From the NCBI GenBank assembly GCA_003169735.1, contig PNAP01000031.1, forward strand, positions 20,844 through 84,843: a DNA stretch of 64,000 bases, read 5' to 3'. Source of the stretch: Chloroflexota bacterium. Lineage in GTDB: Bacteria; Chloroflexota; Limnocylindria; Limnocylindrales; CSP1-4. Below are positions 29,846 through 38,811 of the stretch, piece after piece. Positions within the stretch are counted from its first letter, which is position 1; every line of letters begins with the position of its first letter. A program made the position numbers and the translations under genes. The notes beneath the pieces were generated by a model, which worked only from the letters and a program-made list of their open reading frames with translations, searched no databases and had not been told where the DNA came from.

Positions 29846-30535
29846 ATGTCCGGACCGCAGCAACCCCCTGGCGACCCACAACAACCACCGTGGGGCCAGC
29901 CCCAGACGACACCGACCGAACCCGCGCCACCGTGGCCGCAACCGCCTGCCCAGCAGGCGCCTCAGTGGGGTCAAGCGCAGCAGCCAGCCCCGCCGTGGCC
30001 TCAGCAGCCACAGCAGGCCCCGCCCGGCTGGGCACAGCAGCCGCCGAGCAGCTGGGGACCGCCGCCGCAGAGCGGTTGGGGTCAACCCGAGATGGCGCAG
30101 GCGCAGAGCACGTCGCTCCTCGTCGTGCTCGCTGGCGTGGTCTTCCTGATCTGGGGCCTGGTCATCACCCTTATCGGCGTGGGCCTGACCGCCGGCGGTC
30201 AGGCCATCAGGGACTACCTTGTGAACCATGGATACACGGTGGACTTCGGAGGCGCGATCACCGTGATCGGCATCGTCGTCCTCGTTGTCGGCATCCTGCA
30301 CTTGATCGTGGCCGTGTTCTCCTGGGCGCATCGAGCGTTCGCGCGATATACGGGAATCGCCATCGCGGCGATCTTCGTGCTCTTCGGCATCCTCGCCCTC
30401 GCCAGCTCATCGAATTCGGACAGCGTCTCTGGCACGCGCTCGTCGGTCGGTGGTGACCTCGTCTTCCTCCTGGTCCCGTACGGCTTCTGCCTCATCGCGC
30501 TGATCGTCGGAGGTCGCCACTTCCGACGCGCCTGA
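29846..30535 (+). CDS. Proline/glutamine-rich membrane protein, architecture similar to the preceding gene
   Basis: MSGPQQPPGDPQQPPWGQPQ... followed by TM helices; ends GGRHFRRA vs GGKHFRKVRVT in the neighbour; SD GGGAGG. Confidence 0.75.
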   Translation: MSGPQQPPGDPQQPPWGQPQTTPTEPAPPWPQPPAQQAPQWGQAQQPAPPWPQQPQQAPPGWAQQPPSSWGPPPQSGWGQPEMAQAQSTSLLVVLAGVVFLIWGLVITLIGVGLTAGGQAIRDYLVNHGYTVDFGGAITVIGIVVLVVGILHLIVAVFSWAHRAFARYTGIAIAAIFVLFGILALASSSNSDSVSGTRSSVGGDLVFLLVPYGFCLIALIVGGRHFRRA

Positions 30536-30719
30536 ACAGGCCTGACGGCCGGGACGAACCGGCAGCCACCGCCGGTTCAGTGTCCTCGGCGCTCGCTCCA
30601 GTCGGCCCGACGGGCGACGAATGGCTTGTGTCGGCCCGGCGTCGACGGAGCCATTGACCGGAGCCGACATCGCGGCTACGTTGTCGTTCCTCCGTCGTGC
30701 CGGTGAGCGATCCTGAAGG

Positions 30720-31664
30720 GTGGACAAAAAGGTGCATCAGCTTGCGAGTCGGGTCACCACCCGGCACCTGTCGCGCCGAGGACGTGCGTCCCTTGCTTTG
30801 CTGGCGGCCATGCTCCTCATCGTGGCCACGAGCGGCCTCGCCACGGCGGTATTCCATCCTGGCGAATACGTCGCGGTACACCGCGGCCGGACCATCCAGT
30901 CCGTCAAGGAGGGCCTCGTCCGGGTCGCCTGTCCGTCCGGCGATCGGGTCGTCAGCGGCGGGGCCTATTGGCATCGCCAGGGGCAGAACGGCGATCCAAC
31001 GCTGAATGCCGTCATCGTCAGTTCCTCGCCCTCGACCGACACGCTCGGCTGGTTCGCCGTGGGTGCGAACCAGGACAACGAGCCGCTCGTGTTCACCGTG
31101 GAGGCTCAGTGCCTGCCACGTGGATCCATCGGCAAGTACCACGTCTTCACGGCAGACCGGACCGTAGCCGCCCACACCACCGTCGAGGCTCAGCCGCTGT
31201 GTCCCTCGGGCGAGGTCGTCGTGACCGGCGGGGCAGCGTGGCATCGGACGGGGCACGCCCCAGCGAGCGGCCTGTCCGCGGAGCTGACGACGTCGGTCCG
31301 CTGGGAGAGTTGGGATGCCGCCGGCTACAACACCGGCTCGTCGCCGCTGCACCTCTTGGTCACTTCGCTCTGCCGACCGCTGGCCGCCGTGGGCAGCGCC
31401 GTCCTCGAGTCGGACACACGCACGCTCGCCTACGGGGCATCCGCCGAGATCTACCTTGCGTGCGCCTCCGGCTATCGCATCGTCGGGGGCGGGGTCTACT
31501 GGACACAGTCGGGTTCGGAGGTCAAGGATGGTCAGGTCCGCGCGGCCATCCTGAGCTCGACACCGACCGGTGACGGAACGAGCTGGTACGGCTCGGGCGT
31601 TCAACGCGACAGTCGCTACCTCGAACTCGTGCTCAACGTATTCGCGTATTGCTATCCGGCGTGA
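30720..31664 (+). CDS. Secreted protein with three internal ~70-aa repeats
   Basis: Signal-like segment; repeats VACPSGDRVVSGGAYWHRQG / PLCPSGEVVVTGGAAWHRTG / LACASGYRIVGGGVYWTQSG. Confidence 0.65.
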   Translation: MDKKVHQLASRVTTRHLSRRGRASLALLAAMLLIVATSGLATAVFHPGEYVAVHRGRTIQSVKEGLVRVACPSGDRVVSGGAYWHRQGQNGDPTLNAVIVSSSPSTDTLGWFAVGANQDNEPLVFTVEAQCLPRGSIGKYHVFTADRTVAAHTTVEAQPLCPSGEVVVTGGAAWHRTGHAPASGLSAELTTSVRWESWDAAGYNTGSSPLHLLVTSLCRPLAAVGSAVLESDTRTLAYGASAEIYLACASGYRIVGGGVYWTQSGSEVKDGQVRAAILSSTPTGDGTSWYGSGVQRDSRYLELVLNVFAYCYPA

Positions 31665-31690
31665 GTCGAGGCGACAGAGCGCGACGCCAC

Positions 31691-33076
31691 CTACCAGGGA
31701 CTGTAATCCGGGTCGATGGGTTCCTGTGGAGGGCGATCGGCTTCGGGCACGTTCTGGAGGTTTACGCGGACGCGGTACCAGAGGGTTGAGCGGCCCCGCA
31801 TCCCATCCACCAGGACGTCGGCGATGTCGAGGTGCTCGGCGGCCTTCGGCCAGCGTGCTTTCCAGCGCTCAAGCCCCTCCAGCGCGTCGTCCTTCTTCGC
31901 GGCGCGCGAGATCTCGATGACCGGGATGGTGCTCTTCCGACGGCCGGTCGGTGTCGGTCGCGTGCCGCCGCCTTGCGCGCGCTCCTCGATCACCTTTGCG
32001 AACCGGCGCTCCAACGCAGCTCGCGCCTTCTCGCGTTTCGCTTCAGCCTCGGGCGTGTCGTAGGCGGCTTCGGGTTGCCGCTGGCGCGACGGTTGGACAC
32101 GGGGCGGCTCGCCTTCCTGCTTCCGGTAGTTCGGTGGCCAGGGGGCGTCGGCCAGGCCGTCCTTCTCATCCCGAGCCGACAGCTCGAGCAGGGAATCGAG
32201 CGACCCGACCGCTTCATCGATGCCGGCCGCTGCGTCGCCGGACGCGGCGAAGATGGCGGGCACGGTCGCGAGCGTGAACGCTTCCATCTCGACGTTGGGC
32301 AGGTCATCCCACGAGACGGGCATGGAAACGCGAGCGTCCGGCGTGGGTCGGACGGAGTACGCGGACGCGACCGTCCGATCCTTGGCGTTCTGGTTGTAGT
32401 CGAGGAAGACGCCGTGGCGCTCCTCCTTCCACCATTTGCTGGTGGCGATGGCGGGTGCGCGGCGTTCCACGTCACGGGCGAGAGCCAGCGCCGCGCGGCG
32501 CACCTCCGGGAACGTCCAGCGAGTCTCGATGCGGACGTTGATGTGGATGCCGCGCGAGCCCGATGTCTTCGGCCAGCCCACGAGTCCGTGTTCGGCGAGC
32601 GATTCGCGCGCCACCAACGCCACCCGGCGGATGTCGTCCCACGGCACGCCGGGTCCCGGATCAAGGTCGACACGCAACTCGTCCGGGTGATCCAGATCGT
32701 CCGCTCGGACCGGATGCGGGTTCAGGTCGATGCAGGCGAGATTGATGATCCAGGCCAGCTGCGCCGCATCGCGGATGACGATCTCATCGGCCGTCCGCCC
32801 GCTGGGAAAGCTGAGCTCGACCGTCTCGATCCAGTCTGGCCTGGGGTCGGGCGCCCGCTTCTGGAAGAACGCTTCGTTATCGACCCCGTTGACGAACCGC
32901 TTGAGGGCCATGGGTCGGCCGCCGGCGCCACGCAGCGCTCCGTTCGCGACGGCCATGTAGTAGTTGACGAGGTCGATCTTCGTGTAGCCCGCGGCCGGGA
33001 AACAGACCTTGTCGGGGTTGGAGATGCTCACCTCGCGGCCGGCGACGGTGAGGACCTCTACCTTCCGTGCCGCCAC
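31691..33076 (-). CDS. LigD polymerase (primase-polymerase) domain protein
   Basis: [106 protein letters not shown]. Confidence 0.92.
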   Translation of the reverse strand: MAARKVEVLTVAGREVSISNPDKVCFPAAGYTKIDLVNYYMAVANGALRGAGGRPMALKRFVNGVDNEAFFQKRAPDPRPDWIETVELSFPSGRTADEIVIRDAAQLAWIINLACIDLNPHPVRADDLDHPDELRVDLDPGPGVPWDDIRRVALVARESLAEHGLVGWPKTSGSRGIHINVRIETRWTFPEVRRAALALARDVERRAPAIATSKWWKEERHGVFLDYNQNAKDRTVASAYSVRPTPDARVSMPVSWDDLPNVEMEAFTLATVPAIFAASGDAAAGIDEAVGSLDSLLELSARDEKDGLADAPWPPNYRKQEGEPPRVQPSRQRQPEAAYDTPEAEAKREKARAALERRFAKVIEERAQGGGTRPTPTGRRKSTIPVIEISRAAKKDDALEGLERWKARWPKAAEHLDIADVLVDGMRGRSTLWYRVRVNLQNVPEADRPPQEPIDPDYSPW

Positions 33077-33423
33077 CGCTCCCGGTCCTCGTTGAGCACC
33101 TCGCGCGCACGCTCGACGTCGAGCCAGCCGACGACCTCGGTCGCCTTGTCCTCGAGGCCACCGACCGGCCGCGCCTGCACGTGGCAGCCCGGGAATGTCG
33201 GTTCGTCGATGAGCAGGAGCGTATCGGTCGGATCGCCGTCGCCGTGGGTCGTGTCGAGCGCGAAGCCGTAGTCGAAGTTGTAGAAGACGGCCGAGGAGAG
33301 CACGCGGTCGAGGCGGAAAACGCCGGCCGCCATGTCCCACTCGTACTTGTTGCGGCTGCCGCGCGGGATCTCCACGACGACCTCGATCACGTCGGGGAAC
33401 GCGGCGGCATCCGGCGCAGGCAT
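33058..33423 (-). CDS. ppa: Family I inorganic pyrophosphatase homolog, internally shortened
   Basis: [56 protein letters not shown] then directly [20 protein letters not shown]; ~121 aa. Confidence 0.8.
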   Translation of the reverse strand: MPAPDAAAFPDVIEVVVEIPRGSRNKYEWDMAAGVFRLDRVLSSAVFYNFDYGFALDTTHGDGDPTDTLLLIDEPTFPGCHVQARPVGGLEDKATEVVGWLDVERAREVLNEDRERWRHGR

Positions 33424-33430
33424 GGGCAAG

Positions 33431-33436
33431 AGTCTA
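33431..33436 (-). promoter_or_regulatory. -10 element TAGACT, 7 nt before ATG 33423 (leaderless candidate)
   Basis: TAGACT-cttgccc-ATG on minus strand. Confidence 0.5.
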
Positions 33437-33467
33437 CGTCGGGGCCGTGGGCGTGAGTGATGCGGCC

Positions 33468-33473
33468 TAGACT
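33468..33473 (+). promoter_or_regulatory. -10 element TAGACT, 6 nt before GTG 33480 (leaderless candidate)
   Basis: TAGACT-gactcc-GTG. Confidence 0.5.
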
Positions 33474-33479
33474 GACTCC

Positions 33480-33998
33480 GTGGAAATCCTCGAGGCGATC
33501 CGGACCATGCGGGTCATCCGGCGCTTCAGCCCGGAGCCGATCCCGGCGGAGCTGCTCGACACCATCATTCGAGCTGGTCGACACGCCGGTTCATCGAAGA
33601 ACCTCCAGCGCTGGGCGTTCATCGTCGTGCATGACCGCTCGACCCTGGAACGCCTCTCGAAGGTGGGAGCGTTCGCGGGACACGTCGCCGGTGCCACCGT
33701 CGCGATCGCGCTCGTGACGCCCGCTGTCGGCCCGAACGACCCGTGGTCGATCATGTGGGACCTCGGGCGGACGGCTCAGAACATGACCCTCGCGGCGTGG
33801 AGTCTTGGCATCGGCTCGGTGCCGGCCACGGTCTACGACCAGCCGCTCGCGCGCAGCATCCTCGGTTATCCCGAGGATCATTGGTGCGAGTACATCCTCA
33901 GCCTCGGTTACCCCGCCGACCCGTCCGATCTGACCCGGTCTCCCAAGGCCGGCGGCCGCCGCCCGCTCGACGAGATGCTTCACGACGAGCGCTGGTAG
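33480..33998 (+). CDS. Nitroreductase family protein
   Basis: [50 protein letters not shown]...[15 protein letters not shown]...LGYPAD. Confidence 0.9.
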   Translation: MEILEAIRTMRVIRRFSPEPIPAELLDTIIRAGRHAGSSKNLQRWAFIVVHDRSTLERLSKVGAFAGHVAGATVAIALVTPAVGPNDPWSIMWDLGRTAQNMTLAAWSLGIGSVPATVYDQPLARSILGYPEDHWCEYILSLGYPADPSDLTRSPKAGGRRPLDEMLHDERW

Positions 33999-34007
33999 GA
34001 GCCTGAC

Positions 34008-34616
34008 TCACTCCGATCCGGTCACGATCAGGTACGGCCCCGAGACCTGAGCCGGACGAAGGAGTCGTCCCGGGCGACCCAGCGGGGTGGGGTGCGGCGG
34101 CGACGCATCTGCGACGTCCGGCGCGCCGCCGACTCCGTCGAGATAGATGGCGACCGGCCCTTCGCCGTGACGCGCGAGAGCCCCAGCAAGGCGGCCTTCG
34201 GTGGAGGGTTCGAGCGTGATCAGGCGCAGGGTCGGCGCACCGGCCGTCCGCGAAACGTCGGCGCTCAGGAGTCGGGCTCTGGCACCGAGGTCGGGCTCAT
34301 CGTAGACCTCGGTCGAGAGGGAGCGGCCAAGCTCATCGGCGAATCGCTCCGCATCGACCGTCGCCCAACCGAGCGCGAGGACGGCTGGGCCACCGGCGGG
34401 AGCTGCTTCGTCCTCGGCGGACGGCTCGAGCGGGCCTTCGATGATGAGTCGGTCGGCGGGGCTCGTTCGATCCGATCGGACCGTGACGACGACCGGGCCG
34501 GCCGACAGGCTGCCGTCGGACCGGGGAGGCAGGCCAAGTCCGAGCAGCAGGTCCCGCACGCGGTCGAGCTCGGCCGTGACCCAGGCGACCTCGAGCGGCC
34601 CGAGCTCAGCGGGCAA
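34008..34616 (-). CDS. Hypothetical protein (start uncertain; glyoxalase/VOC-like beginning)
   Basis: LPAELGPLEVAWVTAELDRVRDLLLGLGLPPRSDGSL...; overlaps upstream stop; TTG start proposed. Confidence 0.5.
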   Translation of the reverse strand: MPAELGPLEVAWVTAELDRVRDLLLGLGLPPRSDGSLSAGPVVVTVRSDRTSPADRLIIEGPLEPSAEDEAAPAGGPAVLALGWATVDAERFADELGRSLSTEVYDEPDLGARARLLSADVSRTAGAPTLRLITLEPSTEGRLAGALARHGEGPVAIYLDGVGGAPDVADASPPHPTPLGRPGRLLRPAQVSGPYLIVTGSE

Positions 34617-35463
34617 GGATGGCCTGACCGAGAAGGCTTGACGAGACCGCGATGGTGACGCTGGCGAGCGTCCCGAGGAGGTAGTACTCGGCGAACTCGC
34701 GATCATCGAGCTGCTTGAAGCGTGCCAAGGTCTTGGCAGCGATGACGAGGCCGATGGTGGCCACCGCGCCACCGACCACCAGGGCGCAGATGAGCAGCCG
34801 CTCCAGGATGCCGATGACGGCACCGACCCGCGCCTCTGAGGCGTCCGTTCCGGGACGGCGCGCGGCCGGTGGGCGGACGAGCGTGGCGATGAAGAGGGAC
34901 GCGGCACGCACGTTGACGATGAGCAGCGCCACGACCACGACCCCGGCCGTGACCAGGTGGTGGAACGTGGCTGGATCGGTCGTGCCGCGGATGGTGGTGG
35001 CGATGTCGGTGAACACTCCGAGCGGCGCGGCGTTGGCCAGCAGGACCGCCCAGCCGACGAGCAGCACGACGAGGTGGGCGGCCTGGTCGAGGAGGAAGAG
35101 CGCGCCGGGTACCGCCGTCCACCTGGGGTCGAGAGCTGGGCCGGCGGCGACCTCCTCGGTGGTTCGCTCGGCACCGGACGCCGGCCGCGGCTCGACAAGA
35201 CGTGTCAGCACGATCTTCGTCCGGTCGATGGCGATATGAGCGACCACGGTCAGCGCGACGAAAACGAGTCCGGGCAGGCCGAATACCAGGAAGGCCGGCG
35301 CAACCAGGAGGCCGACCACGGCGACGTGAGAAGCGAGCGCGCGCCACGCTTCGCGCCCATCGCCGAACTTGGCCGTCGCCATGTGCTCGGTCTGGAGGAC
35401 GAAATCGGCCGCCAGGTGCGCCAGGACCAGCCAGGACAGGACGAGGATGGGGTCGGCGGTCAT
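34606..35463 (-). CDS. DUF3307 domain-containing membrane protein
   Basis: MTADPILVLSWLVLAHLAADFVLQTEHMATAKFGD...WRALASHVAVVGLLV...AHIAIDRTKI. Confidence 0.8.
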   Translation of the reverse strand: MTADPILVLSWLVLAHLAADFVLQTEHMATAKFGDGREAWRALASHVAVVGLLVAPAFLVFGLPGLVFVALTVVAHIAIDRTKIVLTRLVEPRPASGAERTTEEVAAGPALDPRWTAVPGALFLLDQAAHLVVLLVGWAVLLANAAPLGVFTDIATTIRGTTDPATFHHLVTAGVVVVALLIVNVRAASLFIATLVRPPAARRPGTDASEARVGAVIGILERLLICALVVGGAVATIGLVIAAKTLARFKQLDDREFAEYYLLGTLASVTIAVSSSLLGQAILAR

Positions 35464-36122
35464 CCGTCGGGCGACCCGACTGGCTGGATCTCTCGCATCG
35501 TCCGCGACCACAGGGCACGGACGGCGGCAAGAAGTCGGGCCAGGGATCTCACGTCGGCGCGGGCGAAGGCGACCGAGATGGTCGCTGGGCGGACGTGCAG
35601 CCGGTCGGCGATCTCCGATTGGCGGAGGCCGTCGATGAGCGAGAGGCGGGCGATCTCGCGCTGCCGATCGGAGAGACGGACGAACAGCGAGCCGAGGACT
35701 GGCGCGGTGCCATCAAGGAGGGCGTCGGAAGGTTCGTGGCCGGTGCGCACGAGGAGAGTGTCCTTCTGGTGCCGTGCCAGGTTGATCGTCGCGCGGGCCG
35801 TCACGAAGGCAGGACCGCTGCGCCGCGTGGCCGGGCCGCTGCCAGGATCCACGGCACCGGCGACGACGGCCCAGCGCATCTGCGGGACCTCCGCGCTCGG
35901 GCGAAGTGCGGCCGAGAGCACGGCTCGGAACGGATCGGCCGAGGGCGCGAGCAGGCCCTGGATCTCGTCGCCCTGGGTGAACTCGAAGCCGGCCAGCTGC
36001 TCAGCCGAGTAGTCCGCGTCAAGCTCGCGGCAGAGTTGCTCCAGCCAGTCAGCGGTGGGGCGAGGCCAGCGGCGCGAATGGACGACGTCACCGAAAAGCA
36101 CGACGCCGAGCTGTGTTGGCAC
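35460..36122 (-). CDS. SatD family protein (with C-terminal HTH)
   Basis: GVVLFGDVVHSRRW...FEFTQGDEIQGLL...; HTH LSDRQREIARLSLIDGLRQSEIADRLHVRPATISVAF; overlaps DUF3307 start by 4 nt. Confidence 0.8.
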   Translation of the reverse strand: MPTQLGVVLFGDVVHSRRWPRPTADWLEQLCRELDADYSAEQLAGFEFTQGDEIQGLLAPSADPFRAVLSAALRPSAEVPQMRWAVVAGAVDPGSGPATRRSGPAFVTARATINLARHQKDTLLVRTGHEPSDALLDGTAPVLGSLFVRLSDRQREIARLSLIDGLRQSEIADRLHVRPATISVAFARADVRSLARLLAAVRALWSRTMREIQPVGSPDG

Positions 36123-36128
36123 TCGGTG

Positions 36129-36157
36129 AGGCTAACCATGACAGAAGTAGCTGTCAA
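36129..36157 (-). promoter_or_regulatory. satD promoter: TTGACA-17 bp-TAGCCT, leaderless GTG 6 nt downstream
   Basis: Minus strand TTGACA-gctacttctgtcatggt-TAGCCT-caccga-GTG(36122). Confidence 0.65.
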
Positions 36158-36163
36158 CGGCTA
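36148..36163. promoter_or_regulatory. Dyad operator 1, TAGCTG-TCAA-CGGCTA
   Basis: Imperfect inverted repeat; overlaps the -35 TTGACA. Confidence 0.55.
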
Positions 36164-36176
36164 AGTGTGCAGGAAG

Positions 36177-36192
36177 TAGCCGCCAACGGCTA
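36177..36192. promoter_or_regulatory. Dyad operator 2, TAGCCG-CCAA-CGGCTA
   Basis: Perfect 6-bp inverted repeat, 29 bp from operator 1. Confidence 0.55.
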
Positions 36193-36229
36193 TCAGTTTG
36201 GAACTGGCGCCTGTGGCGCTTTGGGCGAG

Positions 36230-37450
36230 CTAGCCGCGCTCGCCCAAGGGCGCCCCGAACCCCTGCGCCGGCACGGGCGGGCAGCGGAGCGGCCGGTCCT
36301 CGCGATAGCCGAGCAGGTAGTCGGCCTGGATGAGCGTGTGGAGCTGACTCGTGCCTTCGTAGATGACCGCGGCCTTGGAGTTGCGCAGGTACCGCTCGAC
36401 GGGGTACTCGTTGGAGTAGCCGTAGGCGCCGTGAATCTGGATGGCGTCCATCGCCGACTGGACGGCATGATCGGTGGCGAACCACTTCGCGAGACTCGTC
36501 TCGCGGGTGTTGCGCTCGCCGCGGTTCTTGAGCCACGCGACCTGGCGGCAGAGCAGGCGCCCAGCTTCGATCCCGGCACCCATCTTGGCGATCATCTGCT
36601 TGACCAGCTGGTGCTGGCCGATCTCCTGGCCGAACGTCTGGCGCTGGTGGGCGTACGCCAGTGAAGCATCAAGGCAGGCCTGCGCCAGCCCGACCGCGCC
36701 GGACGCGACCGTGTAGCGGCCCTGGTCGATGGCGCTCATGGCGATGGTGAACCCCTCGCCCTCCTCCCCGATCCGGTTCTCGATGGGCACGCGGACCTGG
36801 TCGAAGAAGATGGATCCGGTGTTGCCGGCGTTGATGCCGAGCTTGCCGTGGATAGTGCCGGTGGTCAGCCCGTCCATCCCGCGCTCGACCACGAAGGCGG
36901 TGATCCCCTTGTGGCCGGCGGCCTTGTCGACGGTCGCGAAGACGAGAAAGTGATCGGCGAGATCCGCCAGCGAGATCCACAGCTTGGAACCGTTCAGCAC
37001 GTACGAATCGCCATCGCGCCGCGCGGTCGTCGCGAGGCTCGCGGCGTCCGTCCCGACGCCCGGCTCCGTCAGCCCGAACGTGGCCAGTTTCTGGCCGCGC
37101 GCCTGCGGCACGAGCCAGCGCCGCTTCTGCTCCTCGGTGCCCCACTGGAGCAGCGTCAGGGAGTTGAGCCCGACGTGGACGCTCATCACCACGCGGAAGG
37201 CCGTATCCGCCCGCTCCAACTCCTCGCACAAGATGCCGAAGCTGACGTAGTCCATGCCCGCTCCCCCGTACGCCTCGGGAACGGGGGCGCCCAGGAACCC
37301 GACGGCGCCCATGCGGGCGAAGACCTCGGGGTGGGCCTCGTGGCGCTCATCCCAGTCACGGATGTGCGGCAGGATCTCAGCCGCGGCGAAATCGCGCGCC
37401 GTCTGCTGGACGAGCAGGTTCTCGGGCGTCAGCGAAAGGTCGATGGGCAT
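36230..37450 (-). CDS. Acyl-CoA dehydrogenase
   Basis: FGLTEPGVGTDAASLATTARRDGDSYVLNGSKLWISLADLADHFLVFA, IHGAYGYSNEYPVERYLRNSKAAVIYEGTSQLH. Confidence 0.93.
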   Translation of the reverse strand: MPIDLSLTPENLLVQQTARDFAAAEILPHIRDWDERHEAHPEVFARMGAVGFLGAPVPEAYGGAGMDYVSFGILCEELERADTAFRVVMSVHVGLNSLTLLQWGTEEQKRRWLVPQARGQKLATFGLTEPGVGTDAASLATTARRDGDSYVLNGSKLWISLADLADHFLVFATVDKAAGHKGITAFVVERGMDGLTTGTIHGKLGINAGNTGSIFFDQVRVPIENRIGEEGEGFTIAMSAIDQGRYTVASGAVGLAQACLDASLAYAHQRQTFGQEIGQHQLVKQMIAKMGAGIEAGRLLCRQVAWLKNRGERNTRETSLAKWFATDHAVQSAMDAIQIHGAYGYSNEYPVERYLRNSKAAVIYEGTSQLHTLIQADYLLGYREDRPLRCPPVPAQGFGAPLGERG

Positions 37451-37558
37451 CGGGCCCGGAACATACAGCAACGCCGCCGGGTCGGTCCGGCAGCGTCAAG
37501 GGCTCGGGAGGTCGGTGTCGTGGAGCGGTCAGGCGATCTCGGCCCGATCGTCGACGGT

Positions 37559-37753
37559 CTAGCGGTTTCGGGAGAGGAACGCCATCACGTCTTCGGCTCG
37601 GAAGCGTCGATCGCCTCGCTTGCAGACGCGGAAGAAGGGCAGATCGCCACGGTCGCCAAGTCGCTTGACGGTGTTGACATGCAGGTGCAGGAGGTCCGCG
37701 ACCTCACTGGCGGTCAGCATGGGTCCGAGTTCGTGAACTGCCATCGAAGCCAT
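37559..37753 (-). CDS. Helix-turn-helix (MerR/excisionase-type) DNA-binding protein
   Basis: MLTASEVADLLHLHVNTVKRLGDRGDLPFFRVCKRGDRRFRAEDVMAFL. Confidence 0.85.
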   Translation of the reverse strand: MASMAVHELGPMLTASEVADLLHLHVNTVKRLGDRGDLPFFRVCKRGDRRFRAEDVMAFLSRNR

Positions 37754-37963
37754 GGCGGTGGTGTACCTCGCGGTGCGGTCTGTTTGGGTCGCCTGCTCGG
37801 ATGGGTGTCAGTCCGGTCTGGTTGGGGCACGAACCGTGTGGTGGGCCTGACTGACGGGTGCACTGTAGCCTTGCGGGTGAGCCCGGACCAAGCCGTACTT
37901 GCGTCATTCGGAGGGCGTACCGAGGGTGTTGCGTGCGGTCCACACTCGGTAGACTCGCTCGTC

Positions 37964-38329
37964 GTGACGGCCAGAACGAAGCGACCGGAGCTCGCCACGC
38001 GATCAGCGCGGGCCACCGACGCCGAGGCTATCGCGCGCATCTACAACGAAGGGATCGAGGACCGGACGTCGACCTTCGAGACGGCGCCGCGCGACGCGTC
38101 GGTGATCCTCGGCTGGCTCGGGGCCCGTTACCCCATCGTGGTCGCCGAGCTGTCCGGCTCGACCGCTTCAGGCGACCCGGTGGTGGTGGGCTGGGCCTCG
38201 GCGCCACCCTATCGTCCTTCCCGCGCTGCCTACCGCGGGGTGGCCGACTTCTCGGTCCAATCGCGCCGGCGATGGTGGGGCGATTTCGACAGTCGGTGGG
38301 TCGATTCAGGCGGTCGCGACTCGTCGTAG
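37964..38329 (+). pseudogene. GNAT/phosphinothricin acetyltransferase-like gene, C-terminally truncated
   Basis: VTARTKRPELATRSARATDAEAIARIYNEGIEDRTSTFETAPRD...YPIVVAELSG...VVGWASAPPYRPSRAAYRGVADFSVQ then SRRRWWGDFDSRWVDSGG*; acetyl-CoA P-loop (RGxGxG/A) missing. Confidence 0.55.
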
Positions 38330-38375
38330 AGGTAACAACGGCCGATCGGCCGCCAGCACGATGGGAGAAGACGAG

Positions 38376-38723
38376 ATGGCAACACGCATCAGGCACGTGG
38401 AAGTGACCGGCCGGGACGGCCTGGCGCTCCAGCGCTTCTATGCCGAGCTCTTCGACTGGACGATCAACAACGACAATCCGACCAAGTACGGCTTCGTCTC
38501 GCCTGACGAGGCGGGCATCGACGTCGGCATCGGCACGACTCATGACGGCTCCGGCGGCTTCGTGACCTACTACGCGGCGGTGTCGGACATCGATGCCACG
38601 CTGGCCAAGGTCGCGAAGCTCGGCGGCACGACGGTCATGCCCAAGTTCAGTCCGGGCGGCGGTGCGACGCTGGCGCTCTTCGCCGATCCGGAAGGCCACG
38701 TCATCGGCCTTACCGAGGTCTGA
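38376..38723 (+). CDS. VOC family (glyoxalase-like) protein
   Basis: IRHVEVTGRDGLALQRFYAELFDWTINND...VSDIDATLAKVAKLGGTTVMPKF...LALFADPEGHVIGL. Confidence 0.9.
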   Translation: MATRIRHVEVTGRDGLALQRFYAELFDWTINNDNPTKYGFVSPDEAGIDVGIGTTHDGSGGFVTYYAAVSDIDATLAKVAKLGGTTVMPKFSPGGGATLALFADPEGHVIGLTEV

Positions 38724-38799
38724 CAGTCGGCACGAAGCTCGTGCAGGTGCTCGGCCCTGACCGCCCGGACGACGGCGCGGCCGAGCACCTGTTCCGGCT

Positions 38800-38805
38800 T
38801 ATCAT
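38800..38805 (+). promoter_or_regulatory. -10 element TATCAT, 6 nt before ATG 38812 (leaderless candidate)
   Basis: TATCAT-cggccg-ATG. Confidence 0.5.
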
Positions 38806-38811
38806 CGGCCG

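Noticed and set aside
28422-30035. 537-aa minus-strand ORF opposite the proline-rich genes
   Set aside because: Antisense of Pro codons gives Arg/Gly-rich nonsense; plus-strand genes have Shine-Dalgarno sites and TM helices.
37559-37753. Excisionase-like HTH protein as evidence of a prophage or integrative element
   Set aside because: No integrase, phage structural genes or attachment-site repeats nearby; such small HTH proteins are common in chromosomes.
36848-38329. 493-aa plus-strand ORF
   Set aside because: Mostly antisense to the acyl-CoA dehydrogenase and HTH gene; only the last ~122 codons (GNAT-like part) look real.
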